A stretch of DNA of 57,428 bases from Spirogloea muscicola (GCA_009602725.1 WELB01000037.1:111279-168706), one strand, 5' to 3'. Positions 11,011-22,035 are shown, counted from the first letter of the stretch. A program made the numbers and translations. Notes: generated by a model not told the origin, from the letters alone.

Positions 11011-11367
11011 AGCCTCAGTCACACTGAAGCTGTGCTTTCTGAGCACTGCTATCCGCTATCCGGCAGGCACCTGACCTCAGATAGGCTGGAGGCCACATTA
11101 TGCCTCAAAGTGCCTGCAGAGGAGGAGCAGGAGCAGCTGGTGGTGCCAGTGGTGGCGAGGGAGGTCGGGCGCTCTCACGCAAGGTGAGACGAGGACGACG
11201 TGGACATCGGTGCGCTGCGCGGGGCCTGTGGAGGGCGGGCTCCACTGCAAGCTCCAGGCGGGGGCAGGCGGCTCGGAGCTGGCGGCGGCGCGGGAGCACC
11301 CGCAGGCGGGTGCAGCGTGGGCAGGGGGCGCAGCCGGCGGGCGCGGCGAGGGCGGAGGGAGCAGGGC
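11011..11367. other. GC-rich sequence beside the assembly gap
   Basis: This should contain upstream exon or intron sequence of the minus-strand SMEK gene. Frames are open on both strands because of base composition. No convincing family motif is seen, so no exon is called. Confidence 0.4.
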
Positions 11368-11845
11368 NNNNNNNNNNNNNNNNNNNNNNNNNNNNNNNNN
11401 NNNNNNNNNNNNNNNNNNNNNNNNNNNNNNNNNNNNNNNNNNNNNNNNNNNNNNNNNNNNNNNNNNNNNNNNNNNNNNNNNNNNNNNNNNNNNNNNNNNN
11501 NNNNNNNNNNNNNNNNNNNNNNNNNNNNNNNNNNNNNNNNNNNNNNNNNNNNNNNNNNNNNNNNNNNNNNNNNNNNNNNNNNNNNNNNNNNNNNNNNNNN
11601 NNNNNNNNNNNNNNNNNNNNNNNNNNNNNNNNNNNNNNNNNNNNNNNNNNNNNNNNNNNNNNNNNNNNNNNNNNNNNNNNNNNNNNNNNNNNNNNNNNNN
11701 NNNNNNNNNNNNNNNNNNNNNNNNNNNNNNNNNNNNNNNNNNNNNNNNNNNNNNNNNNNNNNNNNNNNNNNNNNNNNNNNNNNNNNNNNNNNNNNNNNNN
11801 NNNNNNNNNNNNNNNNNNNNNNNNNNNNNNNNNNNNNNNNNNNNN
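11368..11845. other. Assembly gap (478 N)
   Basis: A run of N. It separates the truncated 5' end of the SMEK gene from a retroelement tail. Long repeats at its right edge may explain the break. Open frames that cross it are meaningless. Confidence 0.99.
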
Positions 11846-12290
11846 AGGCTCGCCCATAAAGAAAGAGGGGCTGGCAAAGCCAGCCCAAAAAGAATGGACA
11901 ATGTCCAAAGCCGAAGAATGAGAAGCCGAGGAAGGACTCCTCTACTCTACCAAACACGACAACATACTAGGGAAGCTCAGTACCCGCGAGTGAGCAACAT
12001 CAGGTCCGAGTAGCTCGAGGCAGGGAAGGAGGCACTCCGCCGAGACCCGGAGGCCGCGGCCAGAGCGCGTCCTGCGCGCGTGTGGATAGCGTGGGCAAGG
12101 GATCGCTGGGTGAGCAGCTCGAGCCACCGAGCGCCCAGCGCCCCATGTGTGTCAATGGCCAACGGGAAGAACTCGTCTTCCCGGATGATCTGCGTACTTC
12201 AGCTCTTTGGCCCGAGCTGCGCAGGCGACCGCATACCCAGCCGTGGTGGCACATTTGGAAAGCCAGCGCAGGAGGTGTGTGGCCACAAGG
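11846..12290 (-). mobile_element. Retroelement 3' end, minus sense
   Basis: Read on the minus strand, the coding remnant runs through AVACAARAKELKYADHP and the hallmark FPLAIDTHGALGARWLELLTQ to a stop near 11977. It contains an internal deletion relative to the 5.5-5.8 kb copy: the FQGEPVDF segment is missing. After the stop the sequence reaches the GGGCTGG/CCAGCC hairpin (about 11868-11887) and runs into the gap. The upstream part extends further into the protein than the 5.5 kb copy does. Confidence 0.75.
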
Positions 12291-12373
12291 GCCGTCACAA
12301 GCCCCCCCCCGGAACCCTAAACCCTGGGAACCCCAATTTGGGCCACCCGAGAAGCAAGTGCTCAGGGCCGTCC

Positions 12374-14294
12374 ATGCCCCCCGCGCCGCCACCGCGCCCG
12401 CGCCGCGCCCCGCCGCCGCCGCTGCTGCTGCTGCTGCCCGCCGCGGCGCTCCTGCTGCTGCTCCTGCCGCTCCTCGCGCCCGCCGCCATGGCCGGCCTCC
12501 TGGGCGCGCCCAAGGACGCGCCTGGCGGCGGCGCCAACGACGCGGAGGTGGAGGAGCTCGCCAAGTTCGCGGTGGAGGCGCACAACGCCAAGGAGGGCGC
12601 GGGCCTGGCCTTTGGGCGCGTCCTGTCGGCCAAGCAGCAGGTAGTGGCGGGCACGCTGCACCTCATCACGCTCGAGGCCTCGTCCTCCGGCGATGGCGGC
12701 GGCGCGCGCCAGTACGAGGCCAAGGTGTGGACCAAGCCGTGGGAGAACCACCGCTCGCTCGAGGCCTTCCAGCCGCTCGGCGGCGGCGGCGGCGGCGACG
12801 GCGGCGGCGCCACGCCCGCCGACCTCGGCGCCATGCCCGCTGGTACAGACTGACCGCCATGGGCCCTGCTCCGCCTCGCCTTCGCCCCGGCTTCGGCTAG
12901 CGCCCACTTGGCCAAGAGCCCTGGTGCTCGGGCGCCACTATCGCCAAGCCAGGCGGCAGGCGGGCATGGTGGCGCAAGAGCCCAGCGCCTCCATCAGTGG
13001 TCTAGTCGTTTGATCGTCCGCGCTATACCTCAGATTTCATGCGGTGCACAGCTGCGGGCATTGGTGCTGCCAGCAGTCGAACTGCACTCTGAGGCGAAGC
13101 TATCTGGGTGCCTGTGTGCCCTTATAACATTCTGATGCTATTAGTCGTTGTTCGGCTGAGTTATTATACTGTCGATTGTCTCGTTTGCGGGCAGTGGGCT
13201 GGGCCTGAATGAAATTTGCCATGAAACCAGGGGTGCACCTTGCTAAGCACGCTCTTCCCTGCATATCTGGAACGTAGGCCCACCTTTGGGCGGGTCTTCC
13301 CGTCATCGTAATTGACTGGCAGGCATGGCACTACATAGGCACGCATGGTGGCTGCTGTACATGCTCTCCTTGGCAGGCTTACCATAGAGCCTGCGTTAAG
13401 TAGTTGCCTTGATGGGAGAAGGGTTGACGCTGTTGCAAACCCAGAATTTGGGTAGAATGCCTCCGCTGTCTGGGTACAGGATGGAGGATTGTTCGCTGCT
13501 GCATGCGTAGCGGTTCCCTTGTTGACAAGCTATCTAATCGTCTGCATTGATATCATCACTCACCCCAAACATCTAGTAAGCGCCAAGCTAGTTTGGCAGC
13601 CACTTGAAGAGCAGGCTGGCAGGGCTCTGAGGAGGGGGCCAATGGTTCACCCGACTAGTCATGCTTCTCTTGTGCTAGCTTGCTCCGCAGTGCCTGGCTG
13701 ACAAGGATGTCTGATCATGCGGACCTGTTGGTGCCTGAGCAGCCTCGCAGGACAACGAGGACATGAAGGATGTGCCGTCTGACGACCCAGCAGTGGCAGA
13801 TGCGGTGGAGTTTGCTGTCAAGAAGCTGCAGGAGCAGTCCAACTCTCTGGCTCCCTATGAGCTCCAGGACATTCTCTCCTCCAAGGCGCAGGCGAGTCAG
13901 CAGCACAAGCAAGCATAAGCTGCGAGCTTCCAATCGTTTTCCTGCCATTCATCTGCCACCCCCGATACATTGCCCTCTTGCACCATGCAGTGGGCAAAGT
14001 CAACGCTCTTTCGGTGCTTGCTTGTGACGACAGGTTCTTTGTGCTTTGAATATCCTTCATAACAGCAAAGTCCATGGCAGCCAGCCAACTCAGAAATTCG
14101 CTTTATGGGAAGGCCCGCAGCAGGTCGCTGAGCACTTGTGCTCTTGGCAAATTGCGCAGGTTGGACAAGGGACAACGTTCCACACCACCCTCAAACTCAA
14201 ACGCGGCACTGCTGAGGAGGTCATGAATGTCGAAGTGCACCGCACGCCAGAGGGCAGCTTCACCCTCAAGAAAGCCGCACCGCACAGAGACTAG
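12374..14294 (+). CDS. Phytocystatin with C-terminal legumain-inhibitor-like extension
   Basis: Inhibitor of papain-like cysteine proteases, probably secreted. Exon 1 (from 12374, ending near 12842) encodes a Pro/Arg then Leu-rich signal segment followed by the cystatin domain: plant signature ELAKFAVEAHN, first hairpin loop QVVAG, and second loop PWENH. Exon 2 (about 13750-13891) carries the SNSLAPYEL motif of extended plant cystatins, the legumain-binding site in those proteins. Exon 3 (14160-14294) completes the second cystatin-like domain (LKLKRG, VEVHRTPEGSF). Exons 2 and 3 join in phase through a GC-AG intron. The phase from exon 1 to exon 2 does not fit a simple single intron, so a small exon may be missed. 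The start is the first ATG before the hydrophobic run. The gene converges on the pectinesterase. Confidence 0.85.
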
Positions 14295-15081
14295 ATTGTA
14301 CACACACTTACGCAGATATGAATTGACAAGAATTGCTTCTTGGTACTGCATGCAAGCAGGCAGTTCACTCGACCTGACTCGTCAAGACACAATGCCATGT
14401 CTCTGCACCATGACACTCTAAAATACATTGGACACCCTTGGTGGCAGATTGCTCAGATGACAGTTGGATAAGCAGAGTCCGTCCAGGGGCCTTGCTTAAG
14501 AGGTTGGACTAACAATGTACAAATGCATTGAAGACTAAGGATGACCAGAAGAACCACAGATATGCAACCCAAGCAAGCTGTGAACACTCAGATTGGCTGC
14601 TTAATGGTAAGCCTTGTGTAAAAGAATAATATGAATGAGGTGTCGGTGTCATCCTCGGAATGCCGAGCTCCATGGAACAAAAAAATCGTAGAGACAATAG
14701 TGTAAAAACTGTGCAGCGCACTAAAAGCACAGGACACTCTAAGACACATGATTTGACATGTCTTCAAAAACATTCTGTGCAATAATGCTGCTCCTGCTCC
14801 AAGTAAGAAGGTTGAGTGAGTCACTGTGTTATAATGCTTTGCCAGACATCATTTGCTCTCGTAAGAGCACATCTGATGGCAATGAGTGAGAAAGAGTGAA
14901 CGAGAGTGAATCGGCAGCACTTTGGTAAACCACAGCCATATTGTGGTCCTCGGATGCTGGAAATGGCACTAGGTGGACGTCCCAACGTCCGCCCACCTGA
15001 TCTGATGCTGTGCGCCGATAGGGCTTTATGGACTGGCTGTCCCAACATCCACATGCCTGCCCATGTCGAGTTGGCAGTTGC
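14295..15081. other. Convergent intergenic region, nothing recognised
   Basis: This is AT-richer than the flanking coding sequence and lies between the cystatin and pectinesterase stops. It should hold both 3'UTRs. No open frame, repeat or RNA gene stands out. Confidence 0.6.
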
Positions 15082-18000
15082 TTAGTTCGTAATGCACGTC
15101 CGGAAGCAGTCGCCGAGCTGGGGGTAGTGGCCTGACTTGCAGCAGACGTAGCACCTCCGCAGCTTGGCGACGGCCGTCATTCCGGGATACCGGCAGTCGA
15201 CGAAGGCCGGCGGCGGTGGCAAGGGCGGGGGTGACAGGGAATCTGTGGACGTTGTCTTGGGGGCGGGCGGAGGAGGTGGCGGTGGAGACTGAGGAGGCGG
15301 CGGCGGCGGCGGCGGCGGGAATGGAGGCGGCGGCGGTGACGCCAGCGGCGGTGGGCTGGGCAAGCCCTTTCCATAAGCGTTGGGGATGTCCCACGGCGGC
15401 CGGACGTTCCCCGGCAGTGTGGGCAGCGGGCGCAGCCAGCTCCGGCCATTGATGAAGTCGACGGTGATCCAGGCCTTGATCTGGGCCGGCGTCAAAGTCC
15501 GCTCCCATCCCACGCGGCCCTCCTTGTTGGCGCCAATGCCGTAGTTGTTGTACTCGGCATAGAAGGATGTGAGTTGGCGGGAGTGGATGCCAAAGTCCTG
15601 CCAGCCTGCACAGGCAAGGCAAGCAGAAGAAGGTAAGTAAGTCAGTATCTGCTTAGCTTACTTAGCCCGTGATCCTGCAGTGTGCCCCAGCAAGCAAAGC
15701 CACAAAATCCCAGCTCTCTGCTGAAGTCCATGCAATTCTACTCCACCGGTAAAGCCTTGGATTGGACTCCTGACATATGACGCAACCACTCAGACCTCTG
15801 ATTGACACAGCAGGAGCAAGCATTTGTGAATGACAGCAGCAGGCATTTAATTACCATCTGCCATGACCACGTTGTCCATGTACATGTTTGCAAAGATTGT
15901 GAAGGCGTACTTGCCCCAGGCCCTCCCCAGCCAGCCCTGAGATTTAAGAGTTGCCCGGTCAGTATTAAGCATCTATTGGACAAGGTATACTCTTGATCAG
16001 GCAGGCTACCAGCTGACCCCTTAAGCCCCTTTTGACACAGGTATTGCATACACGAGCGGACGACGTTGTGCATGATACGTCATTATGCCAGATGAGGCAG
16101 ACTGTCTGGGCTTGGGCAGCAAGCTAGCTCACCTGGTTTGTGCCTGTGACAACGCCTCGATTGAAAACGAAGCCGCTGTCTTGGGTGGAATACACCTTGT
16201 GCTGTGCAGTAATGCCTGCAAAGCATCCAGGATGGAGTGTATTCAAGGAAGCACTTAGAGACATGGAGTTTACCATTAACCTTTATGATTTAGGGTTAGG
16301 GTTTAGGGTTTAGGTCAGAGGCTGAAGAAGGTCATGGTAGTGTACTTTAAAATATGGTAGTGCAGTAAAGACATTGTCATGCTCTTGCAGGGGCAGTGCT
16401 CTGGAAGCACCCAATGAGCGGAAGGGTGTGAGCATGCAAACATGCCAAAAAAGTCAGACGTGCTCACCAGCGTAACCAAGTGATGATATATTCATAACAC
16501 AATCCTCAAAGTATGCCTTTGCACCACCAAAGATAAAATCAATGTTGCCCGTGAAGTAGCAATTCTTGAAGTATTGCTGGAAGTTCTGGGCATACAAGCT
16601 ATCCTGCTCAGCAGGCAGGAAGAAGGATAGAAAAGGAGAAGTAAGAGAAGGTTCACATGTGACCTGTGATAGTTGAAAATGTTAATGCATTATCAATGCA
16701 AAACCAGTGCAGAGCGTGCAAATCTCCAATCCAATATTGACAAGTATGCCCTACTATAATAGGCTCCACGAATGCAAATCCCTGCAGAGTAACAGGTCCT
16801 CTTACTAGCATAATTGCAAAAGGAAATAGACAACAATCATATAGTGATATGGCAACAAGCACCTGGAAGGAGATGACACTACAGTTGACCAGCATTGCGC
16901 GAGGGCCGTTCAAGCGCAACGCCACTGACTGCAGCCCAGAATGATTTGACAACAGAAAGATTGAAATCAGTAGGCTGGTGAGGCTGAGCTCATCCAGACT
17001 AACATGGGTTAACCAAGCTGCACTTCACAGTCAGACAAAATACAACAGGAGAGCTACATATCTCTGAGGCAGAGCATCGCAAGCTCCATAAATTCATCTT
17101 CAATTAGACAGGACGAGGCCGGCCCAATCAGACATCACCAGACCCGAGCTCAACATGAGAGGCAAGAAATACAGCAGACCTGCATTGGACCTGAATGCGA
17201 AGGTGCCAGGAACTAGGTGCAAGATTCTGCCTTTCAACATTACCTGGCGGTCATAGGTGTTCGGCGCCGGCCGTTTGGCATCGTTGCGGAAGATGAGGTT
17301 GATTCCTGTGAAGTCATTGCCGAGGACAATGATAGAACCAGAGCCCGACGTAGTGAGGGGATTGCCCATGGCATCGAGGAGAGCTGAGTACTTGTTGAAT
17401 GCTAGAATCGTCTTCCCCGGGTCACCAATGAGCGTAACAAAATTCTGCACACCACAGAAGCACTCAAGCAGACTATGAAGTTGCTGTACTAGAGCTGCTC
17501 CAAGCTAACGAAGCATGACTGATGAGCAACAAGAAGTTGCAATGAGAGGACCAATTGCAGCTGACAAACTTCGTATCACCAAGCAATCACCCCAGCTTAT
17601 AGCGAGTCTACTAACAGTTTACATGGGGAGACAAGAAGCGGCCAAAGAGGAGGATGATAAGCCCCCTTTCCCCCACCTGAGTTTTGTTGAAGATGACCGA
17701 CTCATTGTAGAAGCCTGCTTTTATGTACACAATGGTCGTCTGGGAAATAGACGTGGCTCCAGAACGGATGTGCTGGGCTGCAGCCTGCACAGACCAGACG
17801 TGGGACGCAATCGAGGAGGTGAGGAGCCAGTGGGACAAGGCAGCAGCAGGGCTTTGCACGACGGTGCGACTGGCCTGCAGTAAGCCGGCCAGACCGTGAC
17901 AGTCACCGTGACAGTCACTGTGAATCTCCACTGCCTGCGGAAGCCCTTGGTACTGCCGACATCTTGCCACACGGCGGAAGAGCCGGTCGGAGGCCCTTGC

Positions 18001-18548
18001 AAGATACTGTGCTATGCCACAGAATCTACGTCAAGCAGCCTCCCTGCTGCGTAGCAAGAAGCCAGCGCGCCTCCGCACGGGCTTCCCGGAAGAAGCAACA
18101 CAGCCCTCGACACCCACGCACCGCCTGCTGGTCGAGCGAGAAGATCCTACAAGCCTCACCCTCCGCTTCCAGACACGCACGGGATTCGCCTTGACCAGGC
18201 AAGGCACAGCAGAAGGGCAGGCTGGCTGGGATTCGGTGGAGAAAGGTGTGGTGGGAGGCGCACAGTGAGCGTCTTGAAGTTCCCCGAGCCGTCCTTGGCG
18301 ACGACGATGTCGGCGTGGAAGGTGGAGGGGAAGGAGAACGAGGAGGGCGGCGGCGGCGGCGGCGGGCGCAGCTTCGGCGGCGGGCTCTTGTGGTGCCCGC
18401 CCATGCCGTTCTTAGCCTCCGCGGCGGGCGCCGCCGAGAGCGCCGCGGCGGCGAGCGCCAGCGCCAGCAGCAGCACCGCCGGCGCCGGCGCGGGGCCTTG
18501 CCACAGCGCCACACGGGCCATCCCGACGCCCCGAGCCTCCGGAATCAC
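15082..18548 (-). CDS. Pectin methylesterase with Pro-rich and Cys-rich C-terminal extension
   Basis: Cell-wall enzyme that de-esterifies homogalacturonan. Eight exons fit in phase on the minus strand: 18264-18548, 17677-17784, 17244-17444, 16863-16928, 16468-16603, 16133-16215, 15855-15936 and 15082-15605. Exon 1 gives a signal peptide and [16 protein letters not shown]; there is no inhibitor-like pro-region. Catalytic motifs are intact: GFYNES, QSVALR (across an exon join), SFQDSLYAQ with the first Asp, [10 protein letters not shown] with the second Asp, and LGRAW with the Arg. Past the catalytic fold, exon 8 continues with long proline stretches broken by Ser, then a short tail with six cysteines ending at the stop. 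The N-terminus could start at the internal Met of MARVALWQG. The catalytic assignment is secure; the role of the tail is unknown. Confidence 0.93.
16288..16314 (+). repeat. Interstitial telomere-like tract (TTTAGGG type)
   Basis: About three to four imperfect copies of the plant telomere unit lie inside the intron between pectinesterase exons 5 and 6. Confidence 0.85.
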
Positions 18549-18602
18549 AGCACAGCCGCCGGCGCCGAAGCAAGAGACAACAGCGGCGGCTGCGGCGGTG
18601 GA

Positions 18603-18634
<32 letters not shown>

Positions 18635-19184
18635 GAGCGGGGGATGGCGAGTGGGGGAGTGAGGGGGATCCGAGGGCGGAGGGGGAGCTGATGAGCTGAC
18701 GGCGGCGGGGGGGGGGCCGCGGCCGCCAAGCTGCCGGCTTCCCGCGCGCGGGGCCGCCAGCGGGCCCCGGTCCCGGTCAGCCCGGTCAAACCCAACCCCC
18801 TACGGAGGACCCCCGGGGCCACTCGTGGTGCGCCGCGTGGCGCGCATCGGCACGCCAAGCCCTGATCGGTCCGTCGCGGGGCTGCCGCGTGGTGTCGGCT
18901 CGGCGCGCAGTGCGGGCCAATGGGCGCCCAAGCGGCGAGCTTGGGGCCGCCGCGGCCTTGCCTGCGCCTTTTTTGGCGCGAAGGGCGCCGGCGGCAGACC
19001 TGACCCCTTTTTGGCGGGACGCCCCTGTCGACGTGGCCGGGGGCCCCGCCGAGCTTGGGCCTGCTGCACGCCGAATGTGCCACGTCAGATTGCCGGCGCT
19101 AACTGGTGGTTGTTGAGCACCCATTCGTCCGCAAGCACTTCGCATGCATGCTGCGGCTTGCGCTTTCCGGGTCCCTCCGGAGCT
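18549..19184. other. GC-rich 5' flank of the pectinesterase gene
   Basis: Very GC-rich with G runs, upstream of the minus-strand pectinesterase. It probably carries its promoter and 5'UTR. Open frames on both strands look compositional. No TATA box or known element is evident. Confidence 0.5.
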
Positions 19185-19470
19185 TGACTACTCGTTCTGG
19201 CGGTCCATTGCCCCACGCCTTGCACCTGCGTGCTGTCCGTGCTCTCGCTGCAGCCTCTGGCTTCCCGTCAGAGCAATTGCTTTCCGGCAGCTAGTCTGTC
19301 GGTTTTGAGGCTCCTCACTCGTAGCCACTGTGTGGTTCATCCTACACCAGCTCTGAGATCGCGCTTTTGGCCCCTCCGTAGTCTGGCCCCTTCGAACCTT
19401 GTCAATCCTCTTCGGGCTGGCTTATCACAGCCCTTGCTTGCCCCCGATGGTGGAGCCATTTCTCTTTTCA
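19185..19470 (+). mobile_element. Retroelement 3' end, third tail type
   Basis: The plus-sense reading LPHALHLRAVRALAAASG matches the end of the retroelement protein (compare MARALHLRAGRALAAASG at 5.6 kb, minus). It is followed by a 3'UTR containing GGCCCCT...CGAACCTTGTCAA and the hairpin GGGCTGGCTTATCACAGCCC (near 19420-19440). The same 3'UTR type recurs at 20.4-20.56 kb. Confidence 0.65.
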
Positions 19471-19488
19471 CGGCTGGGGCTGGCATCT

Positions 19489-19887
19489 CTGAGGAGGTCG
19501 TGGGCAGCGGTGCGTTCACCTCCAGTCGCGCAGCGGAGGACATGCGCCGCCAACTGTGCTGGATCTGCCGACCGCTCGCACTGGAGCACGCCCTGGAGAC
19601 AGGACGAGGGGAGTCCCAGCAGGCGATGGATTGCCGTGCGGAAGAGCTCCTCCCCTGGCGCGGCGGCTTGGCTCTCCGCCCTTCCGGTCTACGACGCACT
19701 GAGGACGCCGGATGACCTCTTCCGCACGGCAAATCCAGCGCCTGCTGGATCTTCCCCCGCCCGGTCTCCAGGGCGTGCTGCAGTGCGAGTGCGGGGAGCG
19801 GTCGGCGGATCCAGCAGAGTAGGCGGCGCATGTCCTCCACTGCGCGACTGGAGGTGAACGCACTGCTGCCCACGACCTCCTCAAAGA
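19489..19887. repeat. Long inverted repeat of retroelement knuckle region
   Basis: The left arm (about 19489-19650) and right arm (about 19712-19887) are reverse complements of roughly 165 bases, by eye close to nine bases in ten identical, around a spacer of about 60 bases. Both encode the stretch around the retroelement zinc knuckle. The right arm reads LQCECGERSADPAE in plus sense. The left arm has lost a few bases so that its second knuckle Cys is missing. Confidence 0.8.
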
Positions 19888-20565
19888 AACCATGTTCGGC
19901 AATTTGCTGGAGGCGGAGTACACAGTGGCGATGGCGAATACGTCCGTTATGCCCATCCTGCAGAAGGCAGATGGACTGCACACTCGGCGCGTCGACTTGG
20001 TAGCCTCCACGCCGGGCGGCGGCGTGCGCATCATTGCAGCACCAATGTGGTGGATCGTTCCAATCCGGGGCTTTCTGCCTCGAGGGCTGGCCATGCTGCG
20101 GCGAACGCCGCTCGCGCAAGGCGGCGAAACACGCAGACCACCCGGCTGGGGACGAGTTCGTGCTTCTGGCCGTGGATGTGCACGGGGCTCTTGGATCCCA
20201 GTGGCTCGACCTGTTAGCCAGGCTTGCGCGGCGGGCTGTGTCCCACAGGCGAGGTGAGCAGGCTGACTCCAGCGCCGCTGGCTCGCTAGGTCTATCGCAT
20301 GCGTCTTACCGTCTCCCTTCAGCGGTCCACGGCCCACGCCTTGCACCTGCGTGCTGGCCATGCTCTCGCCTCAGCCTCTGGCTTTCGTCAGGGGGATTGC
20401 TTTCCGGCAGCTAGTCTTTTGGATCTGCGGCTCGTGGCTTGAGGTTGTTTAGTTGGTTCCATCCTACCCCAGACCAGAGACAGTGCTTCTGGCCCCTTCG
20501 AACCTTGTCAAATCTTCTCGGGCTGGCTTTTCTCAGCCCTTGCCCCCATTGGGAGAGCACTACAT
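19712..20565 (+). mobile_element. Retroelement C-terminal remnant with endonuclease-like region and tail
   Basis: In order: FRT...QRLLDLPPPGLQGVLQCECG and the H...C end of the knuckle (interrupted by one TAG); IMPILQKADGLHTRRVDLV, resembling the R-x-D start of a restriction-like endonuclease; after frame changes, DEFVLLAVDVHGALGSQWLDLLARLARR; and the end SAVHGPRLAPACW. The 3'UTR ends in the hairpin GGGCTGGCTTTTCTCAGCCC near 20520-20540. Frameshifts and stops make it a pseudogene. Confidence 0.75.
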
Positions 20566-20900
20566 GTCACAGCCCCCTTTGGGAGCGCCACTTTCTCTCT
20601 TTCCACAACCCCTCACTTTCTCCAGTAAGGGTAGTAGGGCTACTTCTTCTTTTCACATCCATCGCTCCCTTTGTGGAAAAGCTCTCTCAGCAGTGCACTT
20701 CTGGTGCTTTTTCTCTTTCCATTCTACTTTTAGCTGGACTTGAATAGGCCATTGCCCGCTTCTTGGAAAAAGCTTGCATCCGTCTTTCCGGCCCCCTGTA
20801 AATGCTTTTGCGAGCTCGCCCTTCTGCAGGCCTCGCCCCCTTCGCTTATTTCTTTTGGACTGGCCTCTCACAGCTATTGCTATCTAGTCTGAGGAGCTCT
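20566..20900 (+). mobile_element. Degenerate tail-like repeats
   Basis: T- and C-rich sequence with weak copies of the tail pattern, the clearest being TTTGGACTGGCCTCTCACAGC near 20850-20875. It is probably decayed tails of the third type. Assignment is by pattern only. Confidence 0.4.
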
Positions 20901-21199
20901 TTCTGGGGAAAGAAGAGAAGGCGCGCGGTGCGCATGAAATCGAAAGGGAGGCCAATTCTAGCCTTAGAAATGTCCTGTTGCTGGGTAATGAGCTAGCTAA
21001 GGGGGACACTAATTTCCCCAAGTGAGCACATGCACATCTGACAAGCTAAGCTGAGGAGCCAAACCACCACCACGGAAGCCATTAGCCTGGGCTAATGCAC
21101 GCCCAGCACGCTGGTGTATCGCGAGTGCCTGGGAGCGCTGTAGACTCAACGACAGCCGCATTCTATAGCATGCAATATGGCTTGCGGGACGCTAGAATG
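20901..21199. other. Spacer, nothing recognised
   Basis: No gene-like frame or clear repeat is seen between two retroelement remnants. Confidence 0.5.
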
Positions 21200-21720
21200 T
21201 CCTCAGCTACCCGCCTGACTATGTCTGCGGGCATTGACATGCAGAGCCAGGCGATGGAGGAGGGAAGACCACTTTGTTCCGTAGCCGCCGTATATGTCAA
21301 TGGCGCATGGGAAGATGGTCGCCCCGGGGTTGGTCATCGTAGTGCCACTCCTTTCTCTCCGGATGATGTGTCGCCCAACCTGGCACAGATGGTGTGGGTG
21401 CCCCTGGCTGGAAGGCGTCAATGAGAACGACATCAAGGACGAGACGAGGCCCACCGCTTCGGGGGGTCGCAACCACATCCAGACGTCTGATGTAGGGCAC
21501 TGCCGCGCTTCTGGAGTACCGGCATGATGCCCAGCACCTCCATGGCCTCATGGTAACCTGCCTCGTGCACCAAGCCATACATAGCGTCTCTGAGAAGATT
21601 GTGGGAGGCATTAAGTTTACGTCCCTCAACACATCGAAGCATGTGAGCTGCCAAAGAAATCTCATCCTCTGAACGATGGCTACATTCACAATGTCGAATG
21701 CCAGCCAAACAAAGTGGAGG
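21200..21720 (-). mobile_element. Retroelement endonuclease-like region, minus sense, decayed
   Basis: On the minus strand: knuckle HCECSHRSEDEISLAAHMLRC, then LNASHNLLRDAMYGL, LGIMPVLQKRGS, and in shifted frames RRLDVV, VLDVVLIDAFQPG, ERKEWHYDD and AVDIYGGYGTKWSSLLHRLALH. The order matches the 19.7-20.4 kb copy. R-x-D, D and K-x-x-H-Y spacing recalls restriction-like endonucleases of early LINE clades. That link is inference. Confidence 0.7.
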
Positions 21721-21849
21721 GAGGGCCGAGATGGTGGTGGACAGCCGTCCGGAAGAGGTTGTCGGGATGCCGGAGAAATTCGTAGCTCGGCAAAGCGCTG
21801 AGCCACTCCGACGCCCCCGGAGAGCTGATGGAGTGTAGACGAGAAGAGC

Positions 21850-22035
21850 GCTACTTCTTGGGCCTTGTCCATTCTCTCATGGGCTGGCCTTTTACTGCCA
21901 TCGCCCCTTCGAGACAAAACAGTTTGTCTCAAAGGGTATCCTTGAAATATTTCAGTCTGGAGCTCTGGGCCTTGTTCATTCTTCTGTGGGCTGGCCTCTC
22001 CCAGCCACCAGTTAATCTGGCCGCGCTTGTGATTC
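21850..22035 (+). mobile_element. Two tandem retroelement tail units
   Basis: The first unit has CTTGTCCATTC...GGGCTGGCC (near 21865-21895), followed by a second stem GAGACAAA/TTTGTCTC. The second unit (21965-22030) has GGGCTGGCCTCTCCCAGCC, then CCAGTTAATCTGG and GGCCGCGCTT. Confidence 0.7.

Noticed and set aside
11098-12013. Several open frames of over 200 residues
   Set aside because: They are mostly N from the assembly gap and carry no information.
18246-18699. Plus-strand frames opposite the pectinesterase first exon
   Set aside because: Antisense shadows of a GC-rich signal-peptide and proline-coding exon.
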